52,110 nt of DNA from assembly GCA_947259865.1 (NCBI GenBank), contig CAMYNZ010000051.1:1-52110 (forward strand), read 5' to 3'. Shown here piece by piece: positions 43,433-51,289 of the stretch (its first letter is position 1; each line of letters opens with the position of its first letter). A model generated the notes under the pieces. The model ran no database searches. It had not been told where the DNA came from and saw only the letters and a program-made list of their open reading frames with translations. This DNA comes from an uncultured Desulfobacterales bacterium (GTDB lineage Bacteria; Desulfobacterota; Desulfobacteria; Desulfobacterales; G020354645). A program made the translations under genes and the position numbers.

Positions 43433-43558
43433 CTATAGACGGATCACCAACACCATGACAATGAATATCGTAATCGTCGCAAAAATAGCGATACGTGGAA
43501 ATGGTTTAATTAAAGAATATTGACCAAACAGTTCCGGAAAGAACTTTGATGAGTATCT
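43433..43558 (-). other. In-frame TM-coding extension after a stop codon
   Basis: Directly after the TGA of the quinone reductase the same frame stays open for 41 codons to a TAG. It codes a strongly hydrophobic end (IAIFATITIFIVMVLVIRL). It has no start codon or ribosome site of its own. The rest of 43349-43558 shows no gene. Confidence 0.35.
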
Positions 43559-44152
43559 TCACAGATTCCTGCCAATATTATATACTTTCTCAAGATTCTC
43601 CTGCCGATACGTATTATCCTTTGGCATCATCCCTCCAAGTATTACCATCCTGGCTTCCTTCACGCCGACCCCAAGAAGCCGATCATTGAGCATGATCCGC
43701 TCCATACTCTCTGCGATGCCGGTTTCTTCGAGGTGTTCTAATGTGTGACCTGCCGAACAGATAACGATAGCCTTCTTGATTTCAATCTGCGTGTATCGTA
43801 CCTCGCTTTCATCATAAAAGTAAGCATATCCATAAGTAAGCACCCTATCGAACCAGCCCTTTAGTTTCGCGGGGCAGTCGCTCCACCACACGGGATAAAT
43901 AAAAGCCAAAGCATCGGCCCTACCGATTTTCTCCTGCTCAGCCCTGACATCATCTGGTATCGGTGCATCGGGGTCGAGTCCAACTTCTCGGTGGTATTGC
44001 TCAAGATCCATTTCAGATTCGAAGTTCATCCTGTATAAATCACTAGTTTCATAGGTGTGGCCAGCGTCCCTGAGGCCTTCCGTAAACTTGTCAAGAACTT
44101 CTCGATTGAATGAATCTTGGCTTGGGTGTGCAAAAACAATGTACACGTGCAT
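43559..44152 (-). CDS. NAD(P)H dehydrogenase (quinone), flavodoxin-fold
   Basis: 197 aa of the KefF/MdaB/NQO type. Start MHVYIVFAHPSQDSFNREVL, FMN/substrate stretch DALAFIYPVWWSDCPAKLKGWFDRV cut here to its key parts FIYPVWWSDCPAKLKGW, then CSAGHT, and a flavodoxin-like end (RQENLEKVYNIGRNL). It reduces quinones by two electrons, using FAD/FMN. Its 5' side is an attC-like site, so it is probably a cassette gene. Ribosome site: aaagga upstream. Confidence 0.88.
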   Translation of the reverse strand: MHVYIVFAHPSQDSFNREVLDKFTEGLRDAGHTYETSDLYRMNFESEMDLEQYHREVGLDPDAPIPDDVRAEQEKIGRADALAFIYPVWWSDCPAKLKGWFDRVLTYGYAYFYDESEVRYTQIEIKKAIVICSAGHTLEHLEETGIAESMERIMLNDRLLGVGVKEARMVILGGMMPKDNTYRQENLEKVYNIGRNL

Positions 44153-44180
44153 GTGAGATCCTTTGAAAAAAATAGATATT

Positions 44181-44270
44181 GCCTAACGGCTGCGAGCTGA
44201 GCAGTGCCAATTATCTCCTGCGCTTATGAGTTCGGCCGGTGGCAGCGTAAACGCCTGTGAGTTGTTAGCT
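44181..44270 (-). other. attC recombination site (3' of comB)
   Basis: 90 bp. On the minus strand it begins AGCTAAC, 11 bases after the comB stop, and ends GTTAGGC just before the next gene's leader. The plus-strand arm ctaacggctgcgagctgagc resembles the arm at 51221 (caaccagtgcgattcagc). Imperfect pairing of the two ends and its position between stop and start fit an integron attC. Confidence 0.7.
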
Positions 44271-44280
44271 TGCCAAAACG

Positions 44281-44967
44281 CTAGCCGTAAACTGGCTGCA
44301 GGACGAGCATACCGTCTCTTTTCGTAACCGCCATGGCGAAACCGAATCTGTCAATGTCGACCGCCAAATCGAGATCCGAGGCTGGAAATACCGCATCCGA
44401 TGGATCAATAAACTTGCGGCCCGCTTTTGACTTTCGCACCCGATCAATGATCGGGCCCACCGATGGAGGGGCATCAGAAAGCAGTCCTTCGAGTAGATCC
44501 GCGCAGGCGGCATCTTCATCACCCCAACCTCCGGGTAGCAGCCCGGTTTGAAGCAAGGTGACGCAATCCGGCGCGATACTCATCACCCGTCGTGACGTGG
44601 CCCTTATGCAGCACAGACCCGTTGCAAGGATGTTGTTCGCATTCGCGGATCTCACAACACCCTGGGTCCCGGCTGTCGAGCGATGGATCAGACGGCGATT
44701 CCGTAAATTGGCATTCGCTAAGTAGGTTGGCGAATTGCCCAGATCAAATCCCTCAACCGGAACACCATCTACTTCCCCCATCAACAGTGCATCCGGGAAG
44801 CGATCGCGTAGTTCGAAGGCTTCTTCGATCCCGGAAACAAGAATGATCTCACGAGCACCGAGATCAAAGGCGTATGCCGCTGTTGTGAAAGCTCTGAGAA
44901 CGTCAATTACGACGACGGTGTCGGTTTCGTTGCCAGTGTTTTCAAGAGTGGCCCGCTTGATTTCCAT
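44281..44967 (-). CDS. ComB-like 2-phosphosulfolactate phosphatase
   Basis: 228 aa. Motifs VVVIDVLRAFTTAAYAFDLG, LLMGEVDGVPVEGFDLGNSP and HRSTAGTQGV are ComB hallmarks. ComB removes phosphate from 2-phosphosulfolactate in coenzyme M biosynthesis; related proteins in bacteria may act on other phosphates. No comA, comC or comDE gene is nearby. An attC-like site directly after the stop suggests it is cassette-borne. The start at 44967 has only a weak ribosome site. Confidence 0.85.
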   Translation of the reverse strand: MEIKRATLENTGNETDTVVVIDVLRAFTTAAYAFDLGAREIILVSGIEEAFELRDRFPDALLMGEVDGVPVEGFDLGNSPTYLANANLRNRRLIHRSTAGTQGVVRSANANNILATGLCCIRATSRRVMSIAPDCVTLLQTGLLPGGWGDEDAACADLLEGLLSDAPPSVGPIIDRVRKSKAGRKFIDPSDAVFPASDLDLAVDIDRFGFAMAVTKRDGMLVLQPVYG

Positions 44968-45035
44968 TGCCTTGAACTTGCAGATCGATTGTCAAAAAAA
45001 CGTTGGGTATGGCCTGCTTGTGAAGATCCAAAATG

Positions 45036-46268
45036 TTAACATGTCAGGTAAACTTCTCTGACTTTTTTAAATATGCCGGTCCAGGTAAAAGCGTCAAGTT
45101 TGTTCCGAATGGGTGATAAATCAATTTGGGAACACTTACATGCTGCGTTCATCTGCTGCTGAATCGCTTTTTTCAGATTTTGTTCAAATGAAGGTTCATC
45201 TTCCCGGTATGGATGATCGCTAAAGCGCAGACGTGGTGTCTTTACAAGGGTTATAAAATCCGTATCAGAATTGCCTAATATTTCCCTGGTTCCCGGAAGA
45301 TCGGTGGCAACAATTCGGCAGCCACTGGCCAGGGCCTCCAGGATAACCAGGGGTAAACCTTCATAAAAAGAGGGCAATACCAGAATATGAGAGTGTCCCA
45401 TTATCTCGGCCAAACGCTTTTGGGGAAGTGCGCCGTAGACATGTACCTTTTTCCCCAGTTCCTTGGCAAGCATGAGGCAATACTCTTTTTCTTCTCCGCT
45501 GCCGCTGCCCAAAAGGTGTAATTGCCATGGGGGAGAACTGATTGATTGTAAAGCACGCAAAAACCAGGGGACACCTTTGGCGTTGCTCAGCTTTCCTGCA
45601 TACACCAATTGCACCGGAGGAGGCTTTGGTTTTGTTTCTGAATAAAACAGACTGTCGTTATAACCGGCACCGGCAATAATAATTTTTTCAGGAGCCAGAT
45701 TGTATAAGCCGATAATTTCATTTTTTTGGGCCTCACTTAAGGCCATTATAACATCAATTTTCCGGCATCCAATTAAAACTCTTTCCTGAAGGTCAGGACA
45801 ATTCTGAAATTGCCGCAAATCCGAGCCATGGCAGGTAGTTACCATCGGAATATTGGGGAAAAGCTGGCCAGCCAAAGAACTGACCAGCCAGAGATGGTGG
45901 CTGTGAATGATATCCGGTTTAAACTTGTGAACAGCATTTTGCAGTATGTCGGTAAAAGCCTTTTCATATTGACAGAGATTTTCTTCGGAAAGGTCGCCAA
46001 ACCTCGTACTTTCATAAGGCATGACATCGCTCATACCGGGGATATGATAGGAAACATCAGCATTATGAAAATTCACAAACATGGATTTTTTTTGCTCGAT
46101 GCAGTCGCTGCCATCACAGCCATCCGAGTGCACACCTGCAACCAGATAATTGTCATAGCCGCAAGCGCTTGCCTCCCGGATCATGGCTTGCACATATATA
46201 CCACTGCCGGTTGAGTCCGGTCTCTGACTGAGCAAGTGAAGAATTTTCAGTTTTTTCGAGTTAGGCAT
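45036..46268 (-). CDS. GT4-type glycosyltransferase
   Basis: 410 aa, GT-B fold. N-terminal KILHLLSQRPDSTGSGIYVQ, HSHHLWLVSSLAG and C-terminal VYAGKLSNAKGVPWFLRAL, PSFYEGLPLVILEALASGCR (E-x7-E) and VATDLPGTREIL are standard for GT4 retaining enzymes. Likely adds a hexose in polysaccharide or lipopolysaccharide synthesis. ATG 46268 (MPNSKKLKILHLL) is a more natural start than 46298. It lies 68 bp from comB on the same strand with no attC between. Confidence 0.9.
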   Translation of the reverse strand: MPNSKKLKILHLLSQRPDSTGSGIYVQAMIREASACGYDNYLVAGVHSDGCDGSDCIEQKKSMFVNFHNADVSYHIPGMSDVMPYESTRFGDLSEENLCQYEKAFTDILQNAVHKFKPDIIHSHHLWLVSSLAGQLFPNIPMVTTCHGSDLRQFQNCPDLQERVLIGCRKIDVIMALSEAQKNEIIGLYNLAPEKIIIAGAGYNDSLFYSETKPKPPPVQLVYAGKLSNAKGVPWFLRALQSISSPPWQLHLLGSGSGEEKEYCLMLAKELGKKVHVYGALPQKRLAEIMGHSHILVLPSFYEGLPLVILEALASGCRIVATDLPGTREILGNSDTDFITLVKTPRLRFSDHPYREDEPSFEQNLKKAIQQQMNAACKCSQIDLSPIRNKLDAFTWTGIFKKVREVYLTC

Positions 46269-46387
46269 AAGCCATTCGATGCTGATGGCGATACACATGG
46301 TTCGCCCGGCATCATCGGTGCGGGTTGATATACTTCCCGGGCATGCTGTTGTCAGGCGTCAATCTCGGTCTCCTGCCAATATGTCGG

Positions 46388-46426
46388 GACTGAACGCGAC
46401 CTACTATATTTGAGATAGCTTCTACC
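46388..46426 (+). repeat. Dispersed repeat, third copy of TTTGAGATrGy motif
   Basis: ctgaacgc-acctactat-tttgagat-gcttcta matches 20017-20052 at most positions. It opens the 590-bp gene-free stretch 46299-46890. Confidence 0.5.
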
Positions 46427-46571
46427 CTAAATGAGCGTAAACAAAATGGAGAAATTAATTAAAAAACCTAATTTATTGCATCCGTTAAGCGCTATGTAGG
46501 CTGTTTATAACTCTCGCATCAGTGAAATATGAATTGTTAAAAAACCACTCCATTTTGTTTACCCTTCGGGA

Positions 46572-46634
46572 AAGCCCGCCTGAGGCGGACAAGCCACGCC
46601 AAAGGCGGACAAGCCACGCCAGAGGCGGGCAAGC
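46572..46634 (+). repeat. Tandem 20-bp GCCACGCCARAGGCGGACAA repeats
   Basis: Three head-to-tail units, 46572-46590, 46591-46610 and 46611-46630, of form aagccacgccaaaggcggac. Each has a small gcc/ggc palindrome. A single related unit is at 35912-35933. Confidence 0.7.
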
Positions 46635-46640
46635 CGATGT

Positions 46641-46692
46641 TTATCCGCCAGAGATCTTTGGCGGATTAATCCGCCAACGTACTTTGGCGGAA
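46641..46692. repeat. GGCGGATTAATCCGCC palindrome repeats
   Basis: Two to three units of the ttatccgcc/tttggcgga family as found at 18722-18784, 19703-19745 and 24807-24864. Confidence 0.7.
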
Positions 46693-46729
46693 CACCCCAT
46701 CTTCAGCGCTTGTCAGCCTCTGGCTGGTT

Positions 46730-46838
46730 GCCAATGGCTCGCAGTAGTTTACTACGACTTCGCCCTTGCACGCCTTGAATCTGGCCAAGGGCTTGCAGTA
46801 GTTTACTACGACTTCGCCCTTGGACGCCTTGAATCTGG
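46730..46838 (+). repeat. 54-bp direct tandem duplication
   Basis: Two adjacent copies with a period of 54 bp; the aligned 44-base core starting gcagtagtttactacgactt (46741 and 46795) differs at one position. The remaining part of the spacer shows no gene. Confidence 0.75.
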
Positions 46839-46890
46839 GGCACTCCTCCAGAGGCGGATCTTCGACCTCGACTTTCGCTCAATTAGGGTT

Positions 46891-47394
46891 CTAGTGTGTT
46901 AACCCATGTCGAGCCATCCGTGAAACTACTAAATGATGAAAGGGTCGAATTAGATTAAAATAAATAGGACCTGTCCAATGCTTATAAAAAACAGTCGTAA
47001 TCACGTAAAAGCGATTAATGGAATTATCTACTGGTTCTATGACAACGCCAAAATAAGCCCGTAAATGCTTGTCATCCGGAGTTTCTGACACCCAATACAT
47101 GTCCGCCTTGGCACATCGAACTATAAAAAAGGTAACCTTCTCCCCTGGCGTAAATGAAACATCTTCAGGTTGCAGATTTGGTAATTCTTCCGGCGCTTCA
47201 TGTTTAACGAGTCCAAGAATGCCTACCAGAAGTTTTCGGATGCGATAAAGCTGGACAATCCACCACGGATAGTATGACAGCATAGATGCAATAAATTTCC
47301 GTAAGGTGGTCTCGCCTTCGAATACTTTAACATCGGTGAAATTAGCATTTTTGAAATATTTTTCTAACTCGCTGATTTTAAGTAGATATTCCAT
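46891..47394 (-). CDS. DUF2867-family protein
   Basis: 167 aa. The region PGEKVTFFIVRCAKADMYWV, DDKHLRAYFGVVIEP, RFYVITTVFYKHWTGPIYFN and IRPFHHLVVSRMA is typical of DUF2867, proteins often found at the end of oxidoreductases or alone. No signal peptide. Its start follows an attC-like end by about ten bases, as expected for a cassette gene. Confidence 0.85.
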   Translation of the reverse strand: MEYLLKISELEKYFKNANFTDVKVFEGETTLRKFIASMLSYYPWWIVQLYRIRKLLVGILGLVKHEAPEELPNLQPEDVSFTPGEKVTFFIVRCAKADMYWVSETPDDKHLRAYFGVVIEPVDNSINRFYVITTVFYKHWTGPIYFNLIRPFHHLVVSRMARHGLTH

Positions 47395-47401
47395 TGTAAT
47401 A

Positions 47402-47531
47402 TCACAACGGCGCGATTCACCTGTTCAGCGGAAAAAATCACCACCCGATTAAGATTGGACCATACGGACAAAGCTGGTGTTTGAATAAAGCGCCTGACCC
47501 GGCCGGTCAGTGTGCAACCGTATTGTTACAA
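47402..47531 (-). other. attC-like site (3' of GNAT)
   Basis: 130 bp. On the plus strand it starts tcacaac and shows gcgattcacctg; the right arm reversed reads cggttgcacactg. These pair with extra unpaired bases, as attC arms do. The R''-side box TTGTAAC overlaps the GNAT stop TAA. Boxes are degenerate, so confidence is moderate. Confidence 0.5.
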
Positions 47532-48119
47532 GGTTATTTCACATTTCATCAAAAAACAATCGTCTTCATGCTTGATAAATTCATTTCCTTTTAGTTCAAC
47601 TTCCTGTACAACCTCGAATCCAGTACGTTTATAACCCGGTATTGCCAGTGCGTTATCTGCGAAGACGATGAGGCTCAGGGCATTGTATCCGTTTTCGATA
47701 GCTTTTTCTTTGGTGAGTGAGATCAACTTTTCACCGATGCCATTTCTTCGATAACTTTCAATTACGCACAAATCATCAAGGTACCAGCTGTTTTCGATAC
47801 GTGCTGAATAAAAGTGGCTAAGATGCTCTAATCTGTCCGCAGGGAAAAAGCTTTTCATTTCAGCTGTGATTTTGTGATAAGAGGATGGATAGGAAAGGGC
47901 CATTGCGACAATATCATTTTTATCTATCGCGACAATTGCGCTTTTGTAAGAGTGAGGGGAATTGTCGTTTTCAAGACCGCGGGCCACAACTTGAACGGAT
48001 GTCATTCCAGGTATTAAATCGCGACATAAATATTCCACTACTCCATCCGAGGCGATGTTTATCAGTTCTGCCAGCTTGGCACAGTCTTCCTTTTCGCCGG
48101 GCCTGTAGTTAATTTCCAT
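47526..48119 (-). CDS. GNAT-family acetyltransferase
   Basis: 197 aa. Motif A: YRRNGIGEKLISLTKEKAIE; motif B: SLIVFADNALAIPGYKRTGF. N-terminal EINYRPGEKEDCAKLAELIN is a usual GNAT opening. gggag before ATG 48119. A single-gene unit with attC-like sequence at its 3' end. Substrate unknown. Confidence 0.87.
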   Translation of the reverse strand: MEINYRPGEKEDCAKLAELINIASDGVVEYLCRDLIPGMTSVQVVARGLENDNSPHSYKSAIVAIDKNDIVAMALSYPSSYHKITAEMKSFFPADRLEHLSHFYSARIENSWYLDDLCVIESYRRNGIGEKLISLTKEKAIENGYNALSLIVFADNALAIPGYKRTGFEVVQEVELKGNEFIKHEDDCFLMKCEITL

Positions 48120-48383
48120 GTTTTATTCTCCCATATCTTTGACAGATAAAGTCTAGGTGAGATGCGTACCTGTTTAGTGACTTGATAGCAGGTCTTTTAT
48201 TCGAAATCGTGAAGTTTCATCACGGCCTGCCGCACCAAAGCCTCGGCGCCCGGTTGCACGAATCACTCATCTGGAACTAATTTCGTATTGCTTCTGCCTG
48301 CTCCTTCGGCATGTGATTAAGAAGTAACAAAACCGCCAGAATTAACCCGGCCATCATCATGTCTTTTGTCAGGCTTTCATAGC
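48120..48383. other. Spacer with short coding-like fragments
   Basis: No full gene. On the minus strand a short frame 48360-48277 (MMMAGLILAVLLLLNHMPKE...) and a fragment VQPGAEALVRQAVMKLHDFE ending near 48198 look protein-like but lack starts or ribosome sites, so they may be cassette remains. A box gtctagg near 48150 may be a decayed attC end. Confidence 0.35.
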
Positions 48384-48707
48384 CTAAACCAGCTTCTTTT
48401 CCTTAACAAAATACACCACAAGAATAATGTAGGGCAGCGACGAGATAAGAAAAAACTCACTTTGCCTCCCACCCGTAGACCATAAATAAATAAATGCTGC
48501 CACTGCCCATGCAGTCAGTGCTGTTAAATATAGTACCTTCCTTCTTCGATGTGACAATGCAACGATTAAGACGGGAAGAAATAACACCCCCAATACGAAT
48601 GTCAATGCAAAGTAGTAACCCGCATGCGATACATCCGCATTTACCGGAGTTGTCGATAACAATATTAAACCAGCCACCAGAAACAGTTTAAAAAGACAAC
48701 CATTCAT
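48384..48707 (-). CDS. Small hypothetical membrane protein
   Basis: 107 aa with about four hydrophobic segments (LFLVAGLILLSTTPVNA, possibly a signal peptide; YYFALTFVLGVLFLPVLIVA; VLYLTALTAWAVAAFIYLWS; LISSLPYIILVVYFV). ATG 48707 is preferred to 48770, since the upstream part covers a GC-rich palindromic segment. No family identified. Confidence 0.6.
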   Translation of the reverse strand: MNGCLFKLFLVAGLILLSTTPVNADVSHAGYYFALTFVLGVLFLPVLIVALSHRRRKVLYLTALTAWAVAAFIYLWSTGGRQSEFFLISSLPYIILVVYFVKEKKLV

Positions 48708-48842
48708 AGAGAAATTTGACCTGACGACCAATCTCACCGGCGCTTTGGAGCGCAGCGGAGAAGCGGTCAATCTTCATGCAGCTGCTATGAGGGTTAAACT
48801 GCTGGAAAAATTCAATCTAACTAAAGCTTTTTAATGAACCGG

Positions 48843-49994
48843 CTAAAAAATTGGCTGAGGAACGTCCCCATAATGAGTTGTTGAGGTTATAGTCATATTG
48901 AAAACCTCTCCTGTAGCCAGGTTTAAATCTGCAACTAAAACCGGTGTCATTTTTGCACTCATATCCATTATTTCGCTTAGAGGAACAAATTGTTTGCCGG
49001 GTTTATCGATTTTTGAAAATACCACTTTTATTTTATCGGATTCTGTCCCCCACAACCAACCTCTTAATGATGACCTTTTTCTGAAGCTTTCTTCAAATTC
49101 CGCTTGGTTATGGATTTCCACAAACATACCTAACATGCCGTAGTTGCCTGGTAAAATATGGGCCGTAAAACTGACAAATCCTTGTGCAGTTAAAGCTTTT
49201 TTAACCGAATCGTAGGCCATGGCTTTATATACCACATCGCGTAAATAACTCTCTGCATGCGGAAAAATTGAGATGGCCATAATATTCTTTTCAGGGATTT
49301 TAGTGATTGAAATATTAGCAATGGTATGATTCCTCAAACCTATTGCTCCAGCAATAATAATTATTATTACCAATACTGCAGCCATAAGTTGCGCGACTTT
49401 TTGATTTGAAATCCAGCCGAATAGCAGGTTAAATATTTTTCCTCCTGGATTCCAGGGAATAAACATCGCTGTTTTTTTCATGTATTCCGAATATTCGGGA
49501 TAGCTGGATTTCATTTTATTTTCTTCGAATTTAGCCAGGTAATAATAAAAGATGCTCATGGCTGAAAACAGTATTAGCATCATCATTCTGGGCCACATGG
49601 AAAGCAAACCAATACCCGATAGTGTAAAAAACAAATACTGAGGGTGTCTAATGTATGAATAAACAAAGCTTGTTACTATTTTTTTTCGTCTGAATTTGGA
49701 ATAATAGACTTGAAAGGCAAATATAAAAAACCCTATCAGGCCTATTATAAAGAGATACGGGCCAGTCCACCGTATCAATTCCAGCAATACACTGTTTGTA
49801 GCAGCCACAGAATGCGGTAAAAAGAAAGCGGCAATCCACGCAGTCAGAACGCTCTGACGAACTCCTTCCAAAAAAGGGAGATAGAATGAATACAGGAAAA
49901 GACCAAAAGGCGTAGCCATTAAGATCCCTTCCAACATTATTAGCGCGTAAAATACAAAAATTGCACGAGCAGTAACTTTTTTTCTAATTGTCAT
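48843..49994 (-). CDS. Isoprenylcysteine-methyltransferase-like protein with extra C-terminal domain
   Basis: 383 aa. N-terminal half is an integral ICMT/PEMT-like methyltransferase: five or more helices and YSYIRHPQYLFFTLSGIGLL (RHPxY SAM motif), EENKMKSSYPEYSEYMKKT. After a final helix (LMAAVLVIIIIIAGAIGL) comes a soluble domain of about 160 residues (NISITKIPEKNIMAISIFPH ... TGEVFNMTITS) that I cannot assign. It probably methylates a membrane lipid or protein. Unusually long for this family. Confidence 0.8.
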   Translation of the reverse strand: MTIRKKVTARAIFVFYALIMLEGILMATPFGLFLYSFYLPFLEGVRQSVLTAWIAAFFLPHSVAATNSVLLELIRWTGPYLFIIGLIGFFIFAFQVYYSKFRRKKIVTSFVYSYIRHPQYLFFTLSGIGLLSMWPRMMMLILFSAMSIFYYYLAKFEENKMKSSYPEYSEYMKKTAMFIPWNPGGKIFNLLFGWISNQKVAQLMAAVLVIIIIIAGAIGLRNHTIANISITKIPEKNIMAISIFPHAESYLRDVVYKAMAYDSVKKALTAQGFVSFTAHILPGNYGMLGMFVEIHNQAEFEESFRKRSSLRGWLWGTESDKIKVVFSKIDKPGKQFVPLSEIMDMSAKMTPVLVADLNLATGEVFNMTITSTTHYGDVPQPIF

Positions 49995-50062
49995 AATTGA
50001 AGATTGTTTTGTTGTAATTTTGTTTAAAGCCGTGTTTATTTATTCTTAAAGGGGATTCGCCG

Positions 50063-50157
50063 CCCCAACCTCGTAGATAAGCAGCGCGCCAAATTGCAAA
50101 AAGGTCCATTTGAAAATCTAAAATGTAGACAGTTCAAAAAGTCACCGCTGGTTCATC
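50063..50157 (-). other. attC-like site (3' of thioesterase)
   Basis: 95 bp. The plus-strand left arm ccccaacctcgtagataagc continues as agcgcgc, closely matching the arm of the site at 51221 (caacc..gt.gat..gcagcgcgc). The other end, gttcatc, is a decayed GTTRRRY two bases from the thioesterase stop. One good arm only. Confidence 0.5.
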
Positions 50158-50158
50158 T

Positions 50159-50590
50159 TCATTGCACACTGTTGTTATGTTCTTTTTCTTTCATTTTTGC
50201 TTGGAATTTCTCTTTATAAATAATGAATCGAACGTGTTTTCCGCGTGTGATTAAATCAACACCATCATGAGCTTCTATTTCAAACACCAGCTTTCGACCG
50301 TCTACTTCGATCAGTTTTACCTTGGTAGTTACTTCAAAGCCAGGGGGCGTTGCTGCTAAATGGCTGACGTCAATGTGAATTCCAACCGTCTGCTCTTTGG
50401 GCCAATCCAAATGGGGATTAATCGCCTTTAGGCAGGTCCATTCAATCAATCCAATCATATAGCCAGTCGCAAATACTTCAGGCATTACGAGAAATTCTTC
50501 TGATTCAGGATATAGGGTTGGAACCGTCTTTGTGGGTGGGATAGTAAATTTGTAGGTATATTCAATGCCCGGTTTTAATGTGCCTTTCAT
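50159..50590 (-). CDS. FlK-like hotdog thioesterase
   Basis: 143 aa single-hotdog protein. PEVFATGYMIGLIEWTCLKA supplies the Thr and Glu and VGIHIDVSHLAATPPGFEV the His corresponding to the fluoroacetyl-CoA thioesterase triad. FEIEAHDGVDLITRGKHVRF matches the core strand. Likely hydrolyses an acyl-CoA. agga upstream of ATG 50590. Single-gene unit between attC-like sites. Confidence 0.85.
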   Translation of the reverse strand: MKGTLKPGIEYTYKFTIPPTKTVPTLYPESEEFLVMPEVFATGYMIGLIEWTCLKAINPHLDWPKEQTVGIHIDVSHLAATPPGFEVTTKVKLIEVDGRKLVFEIEAHDGVDLITRGKHVRFIIYKEKFQAKMKEKEHNNSVQ

Positions 50591-50615
50591 TTATTTCTCC
50601 TTATCATGATGTCAT

Positions 50616-50709
50616 GGCTAAGCTGCGTGCCTCACGCCTTTCGATTAGGCGAGGGAATTCTATGAAAACCTCGATGTTACACCATGTCCGCATCGACCGC
50701 AGGTTAGAA
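50616..50709 (-). other. attC site (3' of membrane gene)
   Basis: 94 bp. Plus strand starts ggctaag-ctgcg and ends gttagaa (near GTTRRRY), eight bases from the stop of the gene at 50718. Reversed right arm ctaacctgcggtc pairs with ctaagctgcgtgc. Good position and arm similarity, slightly decayed boxes. Confidence 0.65.
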
Positions 50710-50717
50710 TTAGATTA

Positions 50718-51215
50718 TTAGCTACCGACTAAAAATATCCGGTTTATCCTCGGCTGCAGAATCCAAATTCCAATGATTAAAAAATAAGCAGCAAAAAAGG
50801 TTCCAAGCCAGTCCTTATAATTTACCTTCCGTCTCTTTTCGACCATAACCAAAAGCTTGGATAAAAAATATAAAGCATAAATGTTACATCCGAAGTATGT
50901 TATGTGAAATAATGTTAAGTTATCTAGTGGAATAAAATCGAAACTGAAGAAAATGGAGTAAATAAAATTATAGCCCAAACAAAATGTAAGTCGCCGTATT
51001 GGAACAGCTAAATTTGATGAAAATTTTTTATTAATAAAATTGCAAACACTATAAATCCACAAAATAGTAGTACAAATGGCTATAAATATGCCAAATTGCA
51101 TCATAATCATTGACTCAACTATGGGCGCGGTGATGGTTGCCACAATAAGAGGCAAAATCATTAATGAAAATATTTGCCATGCAGGCGCTGACACAAAAAA
51201 TGATAATTGATTCAT
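50718..51215 (-). CDS. Hypothetical five-TM membrane protein
   Basis: 165 aa with about five helices (IFSLMILPLIVATITAPIVE, FGIFIAICTTILWIYSVCNF, LTFCLGYNFIYSIFFSFDFI, ITYFGCNIYALYFLSKLLVM, LGTFFAAYFLIIGIWILQP). No recognised family. Typical size for a cassette-encoded orphan. Start at 51215. Confidence 0.7.
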   Translation of the reverse strand: MNQLSFFVSAPAWQIFSLMILPLIVATITAPIVESMIMMQFGIFIAICTTILWIYSVCNFINKKFSSNLAVPIRRLTFCLGYNFIYSIFFSFDFIPLDNLTLFHITYFGCNIYALYFLSKLLVMVEKRRKVNYKDWLGTFFAAYFLIIGIWILQPRINRIFLVGS

Positions 51216-51220
51216 TTTTA

Positions 51221-51286
51221 TTTCAACCAGTGCGATTCAGCAGCGCGCGGTCATTGGCGCGTCCGACTGAAAGTGCCAGGTTAGAT
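51221..51286 (-). other. attC site (3' of methyltransferase)
   Basis: 66 bp. Minus strand: ATCTAAC, a perfect RYYYAAC box three bases after the stop of the gene at 51290, and near-perfect GTTGAAA at the other end. The arms ttcaaccagtgcgattcag and its partner ctgaaagtgccagg pair imperfectly around a central gcgcg/cgcgt hairpin. This is the clearest attC in size and box content. Confidence 0.8.
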
Positions 51287-51289
51287 AAC

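Noticed and set aside
46572..46634. CRISPR-like repeat array
   Set aside because: Units are directly abutting with no unique spacers and no cas genes are nearby.
46522..46902. A 126-codon plus-strand frame across the repeat spacer
   Set aside because: It runs through tandem and palindromic repeats, has no ribosome site and its translation is repetitive; a repeat shadow, not a gene.
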